A stretch of 64,000 nucleotides of DNA, taken from Streptomyces nymphaeiformis. Lineage in GTDB: Bacteria > Actinomycetota > Actinomycetes > Streptomycetales > Streptomycetaceae. The number at the start of each line of letters is the position of its first letter. Positions within the stretch are counted from its first letter, which is position 1. The notes under the pieces are model-generated. The model worked only from the letters and a program-made list of their open reading frames with translations, was not told the DNA's origin and did not search any database. Of this stretch, positions 41,792 to 49,574 are shown one piece after another. The stretch is taken from assembly GCF_014203895.1 (NCBI RefSeq), contig NZ_JACHJY010000004.1:372001-436000 (forward strand), given 5' to 3'. A program made the translations under genes and the position numbers.

Positions 41792-42282
41792 CCATGACGG
41801 CCCTGGAGGAGGAACTGAGCCGCATCGCCGGCTCCGTCCCCGATCCGGAGCTGCCCGTCCTCACCCTCGAGGAACTCGGCGTCATGCGGGGCGTGCACGT
41901 CCTCGGCCCCGGCCGGGTCGAGGTCTCCCTCACCCCCACCTACACGGGCTGCCCCGCCATCGAGGCCATGGCCTCCGACATCGAGCAGGCCCTCCACCGG
42001 CACGGCGTGCCGGACGTCACCGTCGTCACCGTCCTCGCCCCCGCCTGGTCCACCGACGACATCAGCGAGGAAGGACGGCGCAAGCTCACCGAGTTCGGCA
42101 TCGCCCCGCCGCGCCCCCAGGGACCCGCCGGCGGCCCCGTGCCGCTCACCCTGGCGATCCGCTGCCCGCACTGCGGATCCACCGACACCGAGCTGCTGAG
42201 CCGCTTCTCCTCCACCGCGTGCAAGGCCCTGCGCCGCTGCACCGCCTGCCGCGAACCGTTCGACCACTTCAAGGAGTTGTAG
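41785..42282 (+). CDS. paaD: PaaD, DUF59/zinc-finger protein for epoxidase Fe-S or di-iron maturation, 165 aa
   Basis: The N-terminal part is a DUF59/SufT-like domain with PDPELPVLTLEELGVMRGV (about 20-38) and YTGCPAIEAM (the conserved Cys, about 53-62). The C-terminal 45 residues hold four Cys in CPHC...CTAC spacing, a probable zinc ribbon. PaaD is required for assembly of an active PaaABCE enzyme, most likely for the PaaE [2Fe-2S] cluster or the PaaA iron site. Three closely spaced in-frame starts exist (ATG, GTG, ATG within 10 nt); I give the first. The stop is directly followed by the paaE ATG. Confidence 0.9.
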   Translation: MVTMTALEEELSRIAGSVPDPELPVLTLEELGVMRGVHVLGPGRVEVSLTPTYTGCPAIEAMASDIEQALHRHGVPDVTVVTVLAPAWSTDDISEEGRRKLTEFGIAPPRPQGPAGGPVPLTLAIRCPHCGSTDTELLSRFSSTACKALRRCTACREPFDHFKEL

Positions 42283-43371
42283 ATGGAGTCCTCAGCCGCC
42301 GCACGGGCCGGGTTCCATCAGCTCCAGGTGAGCGAGGTCGACCGCCTCACCGACGACTCCGTGGCCGTCACCTTCGCGGTCCCGCCCGAGCTCCACGAGT
42401 CCTACCGGCACCTCCCCGGCCAGCACCTCGCCCTGCGCCGCACCGGCGAGCAGGGCGAGGAGATCCGGCGCACCTACTCGATCTGCGCCCCCGCCGCCCC
42501 GGCCGGCGAGGCCCCCGTCCTGCGCGTCGGCATCCGGCTCGTCGACGGCGGCTCGTTCTCGACGTACGCCCTCAAGGAGCTGGCCGTCGGCGACCTCGTC
42601 GAGGTCATGGAGCCGATGGGCCGCTTCTCGCTCACCCCCCGGCCCGGCCACTTCGCCGCCGTCGTCGGCGGCAGCGGCATCACCCCGGTCCTGTCGATGG
42701 CGGCCACCCTGCTCGCCCGCGAGCCGGAGGCCCGGTTCTGCCTGATCCGCAGCGACCGCACCGCCGCGTCCACGATGTTCCTCGACGAGGTCGCCGACCT
42801 CAAGGACCGCTACCCCGACCGCTTCCAGCTGGTCACGGTCCTCTCCCGGGAGGAGCAGCAGGCGGGTCTGCCCTCCGGTCGCCTCGACCGCGAGCGGCTC
42901 ACCGGACTGCTGACCGCGCTGCTGCCGGTCGACACGATCGACGGCTGGTTCCTCTGCGGCCCCTTCGGACTCGTCCAGGGCGCCGAGCAGGCCCTGCGCG
43001 GCCTGGGCGTCGACCGGGGCAGGATCCACCAGGAGATCTTCCACGTCGACGACGGCTCCGCGCCCGCCCCGGCCCCCGCGGCCGACGCCCCGGCGCACGC
43101 CACCCTGACGGCCACCCTGCACGGCCGGTCCGGCAGCTGGCCCGTCGAGCGCGGCGAGACGCTGCTCGAAACCGTGCTCCGCGCCCGCGCCGACGCCCCG
43201 TACGCCTGCAAGGGCGGGGTGTGCGGCACCTGCCGCGCCTTCGTGGTCGGCGGAGAGGTGCGGATGGACCGCAACTTCGCCCTGGAGCCGGAGGAGACGG
43301 AGGCCGGATACGTCCTGGCCTGCCAGTCCCACCCGGCCACCCCGGACGTGGAGTTGGACTTCGACCGCTGA
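42283..43371 (+). CDS. paaE: PaaE, NADPH-dependent reductase of phenylacetyl-CoA epoxidase, 362 aa
   Basis: Delivers electrons from NADPH to the di-iron site. Domains in order: FAD-binding barrel with RRTYSICAPA (about residues 63-72), NADP domain with GGSGITPVLSMAATLL (about 128-143) and CGPFGLV, then a plant-type [2Fe-2S] ferredoxin with Cys309, Cys314, Cys317 and Cys347 in the CxxxxCxxC...C order. The linker is Ala/Pro rich. It is the last gene of the operon; no clear terminator was seen before the next gene's operator. Confidence 0.95.
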   Translation: MESSAAARAGFHQLQVSEVDRLTDDSVAVTFAVPPELHESYRHLPGQHLALRRTGEQGEEIRRTYSICAPAAPAGEAPVLRVGIRLVDGGSFSTYALKELAVGDLVEVMEPMGRFSLTPRPGHFAAVVGGSGITPVLSMAATLLAREPEARFCLIRSDRTAASTMFLDEVADLKDRYPDRFQLVTVLSREEQQAGLPSGRLDRERLTGLLTALLPVDTIDGWFLCGPFGLVQGAEQALRGLGVDRGRIHQEIFHVDDGSAPAPAPAADAPAHATLTATLHGRSGSWPVERGETLLETVLRARADAPYACKGGVCGTCRAFVVGGEVRMDRNFALEPEETEAGYVLACQSHPATPDVELDFDR

Positions 43372-43416
43372 CGAACGGTGGCGCCGACGAGGTGCGGCGC
43401 CACCATTCCCTTCCCC

Positions 43417-43430
43417 TAGAACCTGTTCTA
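43417..43430. promoter_or_regulatory. KstR-type operator TAGAACCTGTTCTA
   Basis: A perfect palindrome of TAGAAC and GTTCTA around CT matches the TnnAACnnGTTnnA consensus remembered for KstR, the steroid-catabolism repressor of mycobacteria. It lies 52 nt before the acyl-CoA dehydrogenase start. A TTGACG hexamer follows (43434-43439), and a second CTGTTCT/AGAACAG pairing spans the region. Confidence 0.6.
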
Positions 43431-43481
43431 TCTTGACGACCCGTCAGAAGAACAGGCTCCGGGCAACGGGAAGGCAGCACC

Positions 43482-44615
43482 GTGGACTTCACCTTCACCG
43501 AAGAGCAGCAGGCGGCCGTCGAAGCCGCCAAGGCGGTCTTCAAGGACGTCACGCCCGACGCGGTCCCCAGCCCCGCCCTCACCCCGGGCGCCGTGGCCGA
43601 GGACCTCGACCGGCCCCTCTGGTCACGCCTCGCCGCCGCCGACCTCCTCGGCCTCACCCTGGCCCCCGAGCACGGCGGCGCCGGCCTCGACCCCGTCGCC
43701 CTCTGCCTCGTCCTGCGCGAATCCGCCCGCGTCCTCGCCCGCGTCCCGCTCCTGGAGACCAGCGCCGTCGCCCTGACCGTCGAGCGGTACGCCCACCCCC
43801 GTACGACCGCCGGACTCCTCCCCCGCATCGCCCGCGGCGAACTCGTCCTCACCGCCGCCTCCCACGGACGCACCGGCCACGAACCCGCCGACCGCGCCGT
43901 CACCGCACGCCGCGACCAGGCCGGCTGGATCCTCGACGGCGTCCAGACCGCCGTCCCCTGGGCCCACGGCGCCGACCTCATCGCCGTACCCGCGCACACC
44001 GCCGAGGGCCGCACCGTCCTCGCCCTGCTGCCCCGCACCCACGACGGCCTCGGCCTGACCGCCCAGTACTCCACCAACGGCGAACTCCTCGCCGAACTCC
44101 ACCTGGACGAGGTGCGCCTCGACGAGACGGACGTCATCGACGCCGACGGCGCCTGGGAACGGTTGCGCGACATCCTCACCACCGGGACCTGCGCGCTCGC
44201 CCTCGGCCTCGGCGAGGCCGTCCTCGCCATGACGAGCCAGTACACCGGAAAACGCGAACAGTTCGGCCACCCCGTGGCCACCTTCCAGGCCGTCGCCGTC
44301 CAGGCCGCAGACCGCTACATCGACCTGCGCGCCATGGAGGCCACCCTCTGGCAGGCCGCCTGGCGCCTCGGCGGCGAAGCCGGCGGACCGCTCCCCGCCG
44401 CGGGGGACGTCGCCGTCGCGAAGATCTGGGCCTCCGAAGGGGTCCGCCGCGTGGTGCAGACGGCGCAGCACCTGCACGGCGGCTTCGGCGCCGACACCGA
44501 CTACCCGCTGCACCGCTACCACGCCTGGGCCAAGCACCTCGAACTGTCCCTCGGCCCCGCCGCGGCCCACGAGGAGGCCCTCGGCGACCTGCTGGCCGCC
44601 CACCCCCTCGGCTGA
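43482..44615 (+). CDS. Acyl-CoA dehydrogenase, 377 aa
   Basis: FAD-dependent dehydrogenase of the ACAD fold. The N-terminal helical domain starts MDFTFTEEQQAAVEAAKAVF, the middle strand domain contains LTAASHGRTGHEPADRAVTA, and the C-terminal helices carry REQFGHPVATFQAVAVQAAD and the FAD-binding LHGGFGADTDYPLHRYHAW. I cannot place a clear catalytic Glu, so it may be the non-catalytic partner of a heteromeric ACAD, as in the FadE pairs of steroid side-chain degradation. A KstR-type operator upstream supports a steroid or related role. GTG start; converges with the rhodanese gene. Confidence 0.85.
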   Translation: MDFTFTEEQQAAVEAAKAVFKDVTPDAVPSPALTPGAVAEDLDRPLWSRLAAADLLGLTLAPEHGGAGLDPVALCLVLRESARVLARVPLLETSAVALTVERYAHPRTTAGLLPRIARGELVLTAASHGRTGHEPADRAVTARRDQAGWILDGVQTAVPWAHGADLIAVPAHTAEGRTVLALLPRTHDGLGLTAQYSTNGELLAELHLDEVRLDETDVIDADGAWERLRDILTTGTCALALGLGEAVLAMTSQYTGKREQFGHPVATFQAVAVQAADRYIDLRAMEATLWQAAWRLGGEAGGPLPAAGDVAVAKIWASEGVRRVVQTAQHLHGGFGADTDYPLHRYHAWAKHLELSLGPAAAHEEALGDLLAAHPLG

Positions 44616-44638
44616 GGCCCCGGACGGCTCAGAAACCC

Positions 44639-44983
44639 TCAGAGAACGAAGGCCGGGCTCCCGCTCTCCGTCACCATCGGGCGCCCGGCACCGTCCCAGG
44701 CCTGCATCCCGCCGTCGACGTTCACCGCGTCGAAGCCCTGCTGCACCAGGTACTGGGTGACCTGCGCCGAACGGCCGCCCACCCGGCACATCACATAGGC
44801 GCGACCGCGCTCGGCCACGGCCTCCGTCACCTCACCGAAGCGGGCCACGAAGTCGCTCATCGGCACGTGCAGCGCACCCTCGACGTGACCGGCCGCCCAC
44901 TCGTCGTCCTCCCTGACGTCCAGCACCAGGGCATCCGCCGGCACGGAAGCCGCGTCCACCGAGGGCAGCGGGGAGAAATTCAT
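44639..44983 (-). CDS. Rhodanese-like sulfurtransferase, 114 aa
   Basis: Single rhodanese domain. Asp22-Arg24 (LDVREDDEW) and HVEGALHVPMSDF are the family N-terminal motifs; the active-site loop is YVMCRVGGRSAQ with Cys66 as the persulfide-carrying residue. The protein is the typical small cytoplasmic type, which shuttles sulfane sulfur to biosynthetic or detoxifying enzymes. The gene is separated from the J-domain gene upstream by 55 nt and may be in one transcript with it. Confidence 0.92.
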   Translation of the reverse strand: MNFSPLPSVDAASVPADALVLDVREDDEWAAGHVEGALHVPMSDFVARFGEVTEAVAERGRAYVMCRVGGRSAQVTQYLVQQGFDAVNVDGGMQAWDGAGRPMVTESGSPAFVL

Positions 44984-45038
44984 GGGACAAGCCTTCTCTC
45001 GTCGTCAGCCGCCCGAAGGACCCGGGCGCACGGAAAAC

Positions 45039-46103
45039 CTACTGCACCAGACCCGCGAGCTCGCTCTCCCGCTCGGAGACCTGCGCGAGCAGCTGCTCGG
45101 CGATCTCCTCCAGGAGCTGGTCCGGGTCGTCCGGCGCCATCCGCAGCATCGCGCCGATCGCGCTCTCCTCCAGCTCGCGCGCCACCGCCGACAGCATGTC
45201 CTTGCGCTCGGCCAGCCACTCCAGGCGCGCGTACAGCTCCTCGCTCTCGCTGAGCCGCTCCTCGGCCGGCGCCGGTCCGGCCTCCCACTCCGCGGACAGC
45301 TCGCGCAGCAGCGCCTCGTCGCCCCGGGCGTAGGCGGCGTTCACGCGCGTGATGAACTCCTCGCGCCGCTTCCGCTCGTCCTCCTCGCGCGCCAGGTCGG
45401 GGTGGGCCTTACGGGCCAGCTCGCGGTAGAGCCTGCGGGCCTCCTCACCGGGCCGGACCCGCTTCGGCGGCTGCACGGGCCGGTCGGTGAGCATCGCGGC
45501 GGCCTCGGGGGAGAGGCCGTCGGTGTCGATCCAGTCGTTGAACAGCTCGTCCACACCGGGCATCGGCAGCACGGCCGCCCGCGCCTCCTGCGCCCGCCGC
45601 AGATCCTCAGGATCCCCGGTACGCGCCGCCCGCGCCTCGGCGATCCGCGCGTCGAGCTCGTCGAGGCGCGCGTACATCGGCCCGAGCTTCTGGTGGTGCA
45701 GCCGCGAGAAGTTCTCCACCTCGACGCGGAAGGTCTCGACGGCGATCTCGAACTCGATCAACGCCTGCTCGGCCACCCGCACAGCCCGCTCCAACCGAGC
45801 CTCAGGCCGCTCGTCCCCGGCCTGCCCATCGGCACCCTGCGAGTCCACAGGCTGCTGGTCCGCAGACTGCTGGTCCGCACCGGGCTCGGCCCCGGACTGC
45901 TGCTCCCCGGACTGCCGGCCCGCGTCCTGAGGGTCCCCGGACGGCTGGTCCGCGCTCTGAGGGTTCCCGGACCGCTGGTCCGCGCTCTGCTCGGGCCCGA
46001 CCTGCGGGTCCCCGGACCCAGACCGCTCGTCCACGGGCTGCTCGGCCTCGGGCCGGTCGTCCCCGGGTCCCTCGTTCACACCCTGGTCCACGCTCACGTC
46101 CAC
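45039..46103 (-). CDS. J-domain-containing protein with Gln/Ser/Asp-rich N-terminal repeats, 354 aa
   Basis: The C-terminal half holds a J domain with the diagnostic HPD motif (RRLYRELARKAHPDLA, then a helix ending RVNAAYARGD), so it should stimulate the ATPase of a DnaK-type Hsp70. A long coiled-coil-like helix (ARLERAVRVAEQALIEFEIA and following) precedes it. The first 100 residues are a low-complexity acidic tail with repeats of the types QSADQ and SGDPQ. The exact start is uncertain: I use a GTG 10 nt after an AGGA, but other GTGs lie nearby and a longer frame reaches 46196. Not a classical DnaJ, as it lacks the Gly/Phe and zinc regions. Confidence 0.78.
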   Translation of the reverse strand: MDVSVDQGVNEGPGDDRPEAEQPVDERSGSGDPQVGPEQSADQRSGNPQSADQPSGDPQDAGRQSGEQQSGAEPGADQQSADQQPVDSQGADGQAGDERPEARLERAVRVAEQALIEFEIAVETFRVEVENFSRLHHQKLGPMYARLDELDARIAEARAARTGDPEDLRRAQEARAAVLPMPGVDELFNDWIDTDGLSPEAAAMLTDRPVQPPKRVRPGEEARRLYRELARKAHPDLAREEDERKRREEFITRVNAAYARGDEALLRELSAEWEAGPAPAEERLSESEELYARLEWLAERKDMLSAVARELEESAIGAMLRMAPDDPDQLLEEIAEQLLAQVSERESELAGLVQ

Positions 46104-46149
46104 GCCCGCCAAGTCCTCGTTCCGCCTCGTCCCGTCCAGCCTACGGTCC

Positions 46150-46212
46150 TCCGGGGGGGCCTCCCCCCTCCCTCCCCACCCCCTCCGTTCCCCCACCCCG
46201 CGCCCCTGCCCC
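46150..46212 (-). other. G-rich tract with quadruplex potential upstream of the J-domain gene
   Basis: On the minus strand this stretch is a run of G3-G6 blocks (more than six) separated by one to four bases, just before the coding region. It could fold as a G-quadruplex in the DNA or in the mRNA leader. Confidence 0.6.
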
Positions 46213-46258
46213 GACGGACATCGGGCGACGCCCTACGCCCTACGTGAGGCGTGAGGCG

Positions 46259-47719
46259 TCAGACGCCCAGCTCCGCCGCCACGCGCCCCGTCCGGACCGC
46301 CGAGAGCAGGTCGGCGTGGTCCGCCGTGGTGCGGTCCGCGTACGTCACGGCGAAGGAGGCGACGGCCTCGTCGAGCTCCTCGTTCTTGCCGCAGTAGCCG
46401 GATATCAGGCGCGGGTCGGCGCTGTGGGCGTGCGCGCGGGCGAGCAGGGCGCCGGTCATCCGCCCGTAGTCGTCGAGCTGGTCCTCGGTGAGGGCGGCGG
46501 GATCCACGCTGCCCTTGCGGTTGCGGAACTGGCGCACCTGGAACGGGCGCCCCTCGACCGTGGTCCACCCCAGCAGGATGTCGCTCACGACCTGCATGCG
46601 CTTCTGTCCGAGCACCACGCGCCGGCCCTCGTGGCCGGTGTCCGGCACGGTGAACCCGGCGGCCGGAAGGTGCGGCAGCAGGGCCGACGGCCGGGCCTCC
46701 TTCACCTGGAGCACCAGCGGCTCGCCCCGGTGGTCGAGCAGCAGCACCACATAGGAGCGGGTGCCGACGCTCCCGGTGCCGACCACCCGGAAGGCCACGT
46801 CGTGGACGGCGTACCGGGCGAGGAGCGGCAGTCTGTCCTCGGACACGGTGTCCAGGTACGCGCCGAGGGAGTGGGCGACCGCGGCCGCCTCGGCGTCCGG
46901 GACCCTGCGCAGCACCGGGGGAGCGTCCACGAACCTGCGGCCGCCTCCGTCGGCGTCCGCCACGGCCTCGGTCGACCGGGACGCGAAGCGGGCGCTGGTG
47001 TTGTTGCGGGCCTTGGCGGAGACCCGCTCCAGGGTGCCGAGGAGGTCGCGGGCGTCGGTGTGGGAGACGAGTTCCTCGTCGGCGATCGCGTTCCAGGCGT
47101 CGAGTGCGGGCAGCCGGGCGAGCAGGCGCATGGTGCGCCGGTACGCGCCGACGGTGTCGAACGCGGCGGCCCGGCACACGTCCTCGCTCGCTCCCACCTC
47201 GCGCCCGGCGAGGACGAGGGAGGTGGCGAGCCGCTTGAGGTCCCATTCCCAGGGGCCGACGACGGTCTCGTCGAAGTCGTTGAGGTCCATGACGAGCCGG
47301 CCGCGCGCGTCGCCGTAGAGGCCGAAGTTGGCGGCGTGCGCGTCGCCGCATATCTGGGCGGCTATCCCGGTGACGGGTGTCCCGACGAGGTCCTGGGCCA
47401 TCAGCCCGGCGGAGCCGCGCAGGAACGCGAAGGGGCTCGCCGCCATCCTGCCGACCCGTATCGGCGCGAGCTCGGGGACCCGGCCCCGGTTCGACTCCTC
47501 GACGGCGCGCACGGCGTCGGGGCGGTCCACGGCGAGGGCCGGCCGGTCGTGCGAGGAGCGGGGCACCCGCTCGCGGAGCTGCTTGCCGCGGTCCTTGGGG
47601 GAGACCCCGGTGCCGGGCGCGACGCGGCGTGCGAACCCCGCCACGTGCGGGACGCGAGCCTCGTCCTGTGCTCCGTCCGTACCCCGCTGTCCTGGCACGA
47701 CGGCCCGGATCTCGTCCAT
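46259..47719 (-). CDS. DUF2252 family protein, kinase-like fold, 486 aa
   Basis: The family has a phosphotransferase-like core. Here the catalytic-loop equivalent is QICGDAHAANFG (Asp, His, Asn) near residue 122, and the DFG-like metal motif is DLNDFDETVVGPWEWDLKRL near 142. An HARSKTR-like basic patch and RNRKGSVDP region follow, and it ends in a short hydrophobic helix. Members occur widely in soil bacteria but have no known substrate. The ATG encoding MDEIRAVVP follows a GGAGGG ribosome site; the longer frame to 47806 lacks one. It stands alone between the J-domain gene and a region with DnaA boxes. Confidence 0.85.
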   Translation of the reverse strand: MDEIRAVVPGQRGTDGAQDEARVPHVAGFARRVAPGTGVSPKDRGKQLRERVPRSSHDRPALAVDRPDAVRAVEESNRGRVPELAPIRVGRMAASPFAFLRGSAGLMAQDLVGTPVTGIAAQICGDAHAANFGLYGDARGRLVMDLNDFDETVVGPWEWDLKRLATSLVLAGREVGASEDVCRAAAFDTVGAYRRTMRLLARLPALDAWNAIADEELVSHTDARDLLGTLERVSAKARNNTSARFASRSTEAVADADGGGRRFVDAPPVLRRVPDAEAAAVAHSLGAYLDTVSEDRLPLLARYAVHDVAFRVVGTGSVGTRSYVVLLLDHRGEPLVLQVKEARPSALLPHLPAAGFTVPDTGHEGRRVVLGQKRMQVVSDILLGWTTVEGRPFQVRQFRNRKGSVDPAALTEDQLDDYGRMTGALLARAHAHSADPRLISGYCGKNEELDEAVASFAVTYADRTTADHADLLSAVRTGRVAAELGV

Positions 47720-47797
47720 GGGACGCCCTCCCCCGATGCGATGTCCAACATCATCCGGCCCCGACCGTACCGCCGTTCCCGATCGACCGTCTCCCCC

Positions 47798-47829
47798 TGT
47801 GGACAACCCGCGCCCGAACCTGTGGACAA
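47798..47829. promoter_or_regulatory. Two perfect DnaA boxes in tandem
   Basis: TGTGGACAA at 47798-47806 and 47821-47829, each the exact complement of TTGTCCACA, 23 bp apart (start to start, about two helical turns), in the 142-bp gap between the DUF2252 gene and the membrane protein gene. Both are oriented the same way. Confidence 0.7.
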
Positions 47830-47861
47830 CCGTCTCCGGACCTCGCCCTCAGGCCTGGCCG

Positions 47862-48950
47862 TCAGACCGCGACAGCCTCTTCCAGCTCCTCCTCCAGCTC
47901 CTCCTTCGCGTCCTCGGCCTCGGCCCTGACCTGGTCACCTGCGTCGGTGTCGGTGTCGGTGCTCGCCTTCCTCCGCCGCGTCTCCGTCAGCCCGGCGAGA
48001 ACGAGGAGCGCGACACCGGTGAGGAGCCAGAGGGCGAGGACGAGGACGTTCCCGCCGAGCCCGTGGCCGTCGAAGTAGACGTGGCCGCGTACGCCCTCGA
48101 CGAAGCCCGCGCCGTTCCAGAAGGCGTGCAGCGCGCCGAAGAAGCCGGGCTGGAGCTCGGGCCGGTAGATGCCGCCGGAGCTCGTGAAGTTGAGCATGAC
48201 GAAGAGGACCATCACGCCGAGCGTGGTCCAGCGGCGCAGGAAGGTGTGCAGGCCGACGCCGACGGCGAGGATGCCCGCCGCGTACAGCCAGGACATCGCC
48301 CACACGCCGCCGAGGCCCTGGTCGACGAGGTGGAAGACCGGCCCGGCGAAGAGGGTGCCGACGAGGCTGACGACGAGCGACATGCCGGCGGCGAGGAGGG
48401 CCCTGATCCGCATGGGCAGGACGGCTCCGGCTCCGCCGATGACGGCGACCGAGGCGTACGCGCCGATGCTGAGGGCGACGAGCAGGAAGAAGACGCCCTG
48501 GCCGGTGGGGTCGCCGGAGGCGGTGGGGGCGATGTCGGTGACCTCGAGCGGCGCGTCCTGTCCGGCGGCGACCTTGGTGAACACCTTCTCGGCGGCCATG
48601 GCGCTGGTGTCGGAGGAGGCCGAGGCGACGAGCAGTTCGGGCTTCTCGCCGGGGATGTAGGCGCCGAAGCTGCGCTGTTCGCGCAGTGCGGAGACGGCGG
48701 TGTCCCGGTCGGGGACGGTACGGACGTCGAGGGCGCCGGCGCCCTTGTCGTGGAGCGTCTGCGCGAGGACCTGCGTGGTGGGGCCGGAGCCGACGATGTC
48801 GACGCGCAGGTCGTGGGGTTCGGGCGCGTGGAAGGCACCGAGGTAGGCGAGCCCCATGCCGACGCACATCAACAGGGGGGTGAGCAGATGTCCGAGGACA
48901 TGTCGCAACGCACCGCTGGTGTTCGGTCCTGCGGACACCGAGACCTCCAT
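47862..48950 (-). CDS. YhgE/ABC-2-type membrane protein, 362 aa
   Basis: A first transmembrane helix (LLTPLLMCVGMGLAYLGAF, about 22-40) is followed by an extracytoplasmic domain of about 110 residues (LRVDIVGSGPTTQVLAQTL begins it), then five further membrane helices (about 150-320) and an acidic, Glu-rich cytoplasmic tail. This is the layout of YhgE/Pip and DUF3533 proteins related to ABC-2 permeases and to phage-infection or type VII membrane proteins. No ATPase gene is adjacent. It diverges from a MarR regulator across a 91-bp gap with operator half-sites, so it is likely the regulator's target, perhaps an exporter or envelope-stress protein. Confidence 0.75.
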   Translation of the reverse strand: MEVSVSAGPNTSGALRHVLGHLLTPLLMCVGMGLAYLGAFHAPEPHDLRVDIVGSGPTTQVLAQTLHDKGAGALDVRTVPDRDTAVSALREQRSFGAYIPGEKPELLVASASSDTSAMAAEKVFTKVAAGQDAPLEVTDIAPTASGDPTGQGVFFLLVALSIGAYASVAVIGGAGAVLPMRIRALLAAGMSLVVSLVGTLFAGPVFHLVDQGLGGVWAMSWLYAAGILAVGVGLHTFLRRWTTLGVMVLFVMLNFTSSGGIYRPELQPGFFGALHAFWNGAGFVEGVRGHVYFDGHGLGGNVLVLALWLLTGVALLVLAGLTETRRRKASTDTDTDAGDQVRAEAEDAKEELEEELEEAVAV

Positions 48951-48960
48951 GGTTGGCTTT

Positions 48961-48990
48961 TACAACTAAATAACCGTTGTACTATACAAC
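48961..48990. promoter_or_regulatory. MarR-type operator with three TACAAC half-sites
   Basis: TACAAC (48961-48966), GTTGTA (48976-48981) and TACAAC (48985-48990) form two overlapping inverted repeats. The tight one, GTTGTA-CTA-TACAAC, also contains -10-like TACTAT/TATACA. The region is markedly AT rich and lies between divergent genes. Confidence 0.65.
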
Positions 48991-49041
48991 TGAAAGCCGA
49001 GACGGTGCACCCCGCACCCGAACGACAGCAGGGAGCCCACG

Positions 49042-49512
49042 ATGACCGGCGGCACAGAGCCACCCCGCGAGGCGTCGGTGGACGTCATCCAGCGCGAGCT
49101 GACGGCCTTCGCGCGCCGTGCCCGTGCCGCGGCGGCCCGGGTCCACCCCGAGCTCCCGCTCGTCTCGTACACGCTCCTCGCCCACATCGAGGAGCAGCGC
49201 GGCTGCCGGGCCGCCGATCTCGCGGCCCACTACCTCCTGGACAAGTCGACGGTGAGCCGTCAGGTCGCCGGACTGGAGAAGCTCGGCTTCGTCGAGCGGC
49301 GTCCAGCCCCCGACGACCACCGGGTGCAGGTGCTGCACCCCACCGAGGCCGGTACCAGGGTCCTCACCGCGGCCCAGACGAGCCGCATGGCCGCCTTCGA
49401 GGAGCGCCTGGAGGACTGGTCGGCCGAGGACCTCGCCCGCTTCGCCGCGTACCTGCTGCGCTACAACAACGCCGCGGCCACGAGCCCCTTCCCCCACACC
49501 CCCGCGGACTGA
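49042..49512 (+). CDS. MarR family transcriptional regulator, 156 aa
   Basis: Winged helix of the MarR fold. Helices about 15-45 form the dimer interface (DVIQRELTAFARRARAAAAR); the DNA-reading part is CRAADLAAHYLLDKSTVSRQ (about 55-74) and the wing follows with RPAPDDHRVQVLHPTEAG. Such proteins dimerise and release DNA on binding phenolic ligands or on oxidation. The gene diverges from the YhgE-like gene and the shared spacer contains its probable operator, so autorepression together with repression of the membrane protein is likely. Ribosome site AGGGAG lies 9 nt upstream of the ATG. Confidence 0.9.
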   Translation: MTGGTEPPREASVDVIQRELTAFARRARAAAARVHPELPLVSYTLLAHIEEQRGCRAADLAAHYLLDKSTVSRQVAGLEKLGFVERRPAPDDHRVQVLHPTEAGTRVLTAAQTSRMAAFEERLEDWSAEDLARFAAYLLRYNNAAATSPFPHTPAD

Positions 49513-49574
49513 CCCCGGGCTCGCGCGGACCGGACCGGGCTGCCCCTACCGCACCGCGTCCACAGCCCCCGCGT

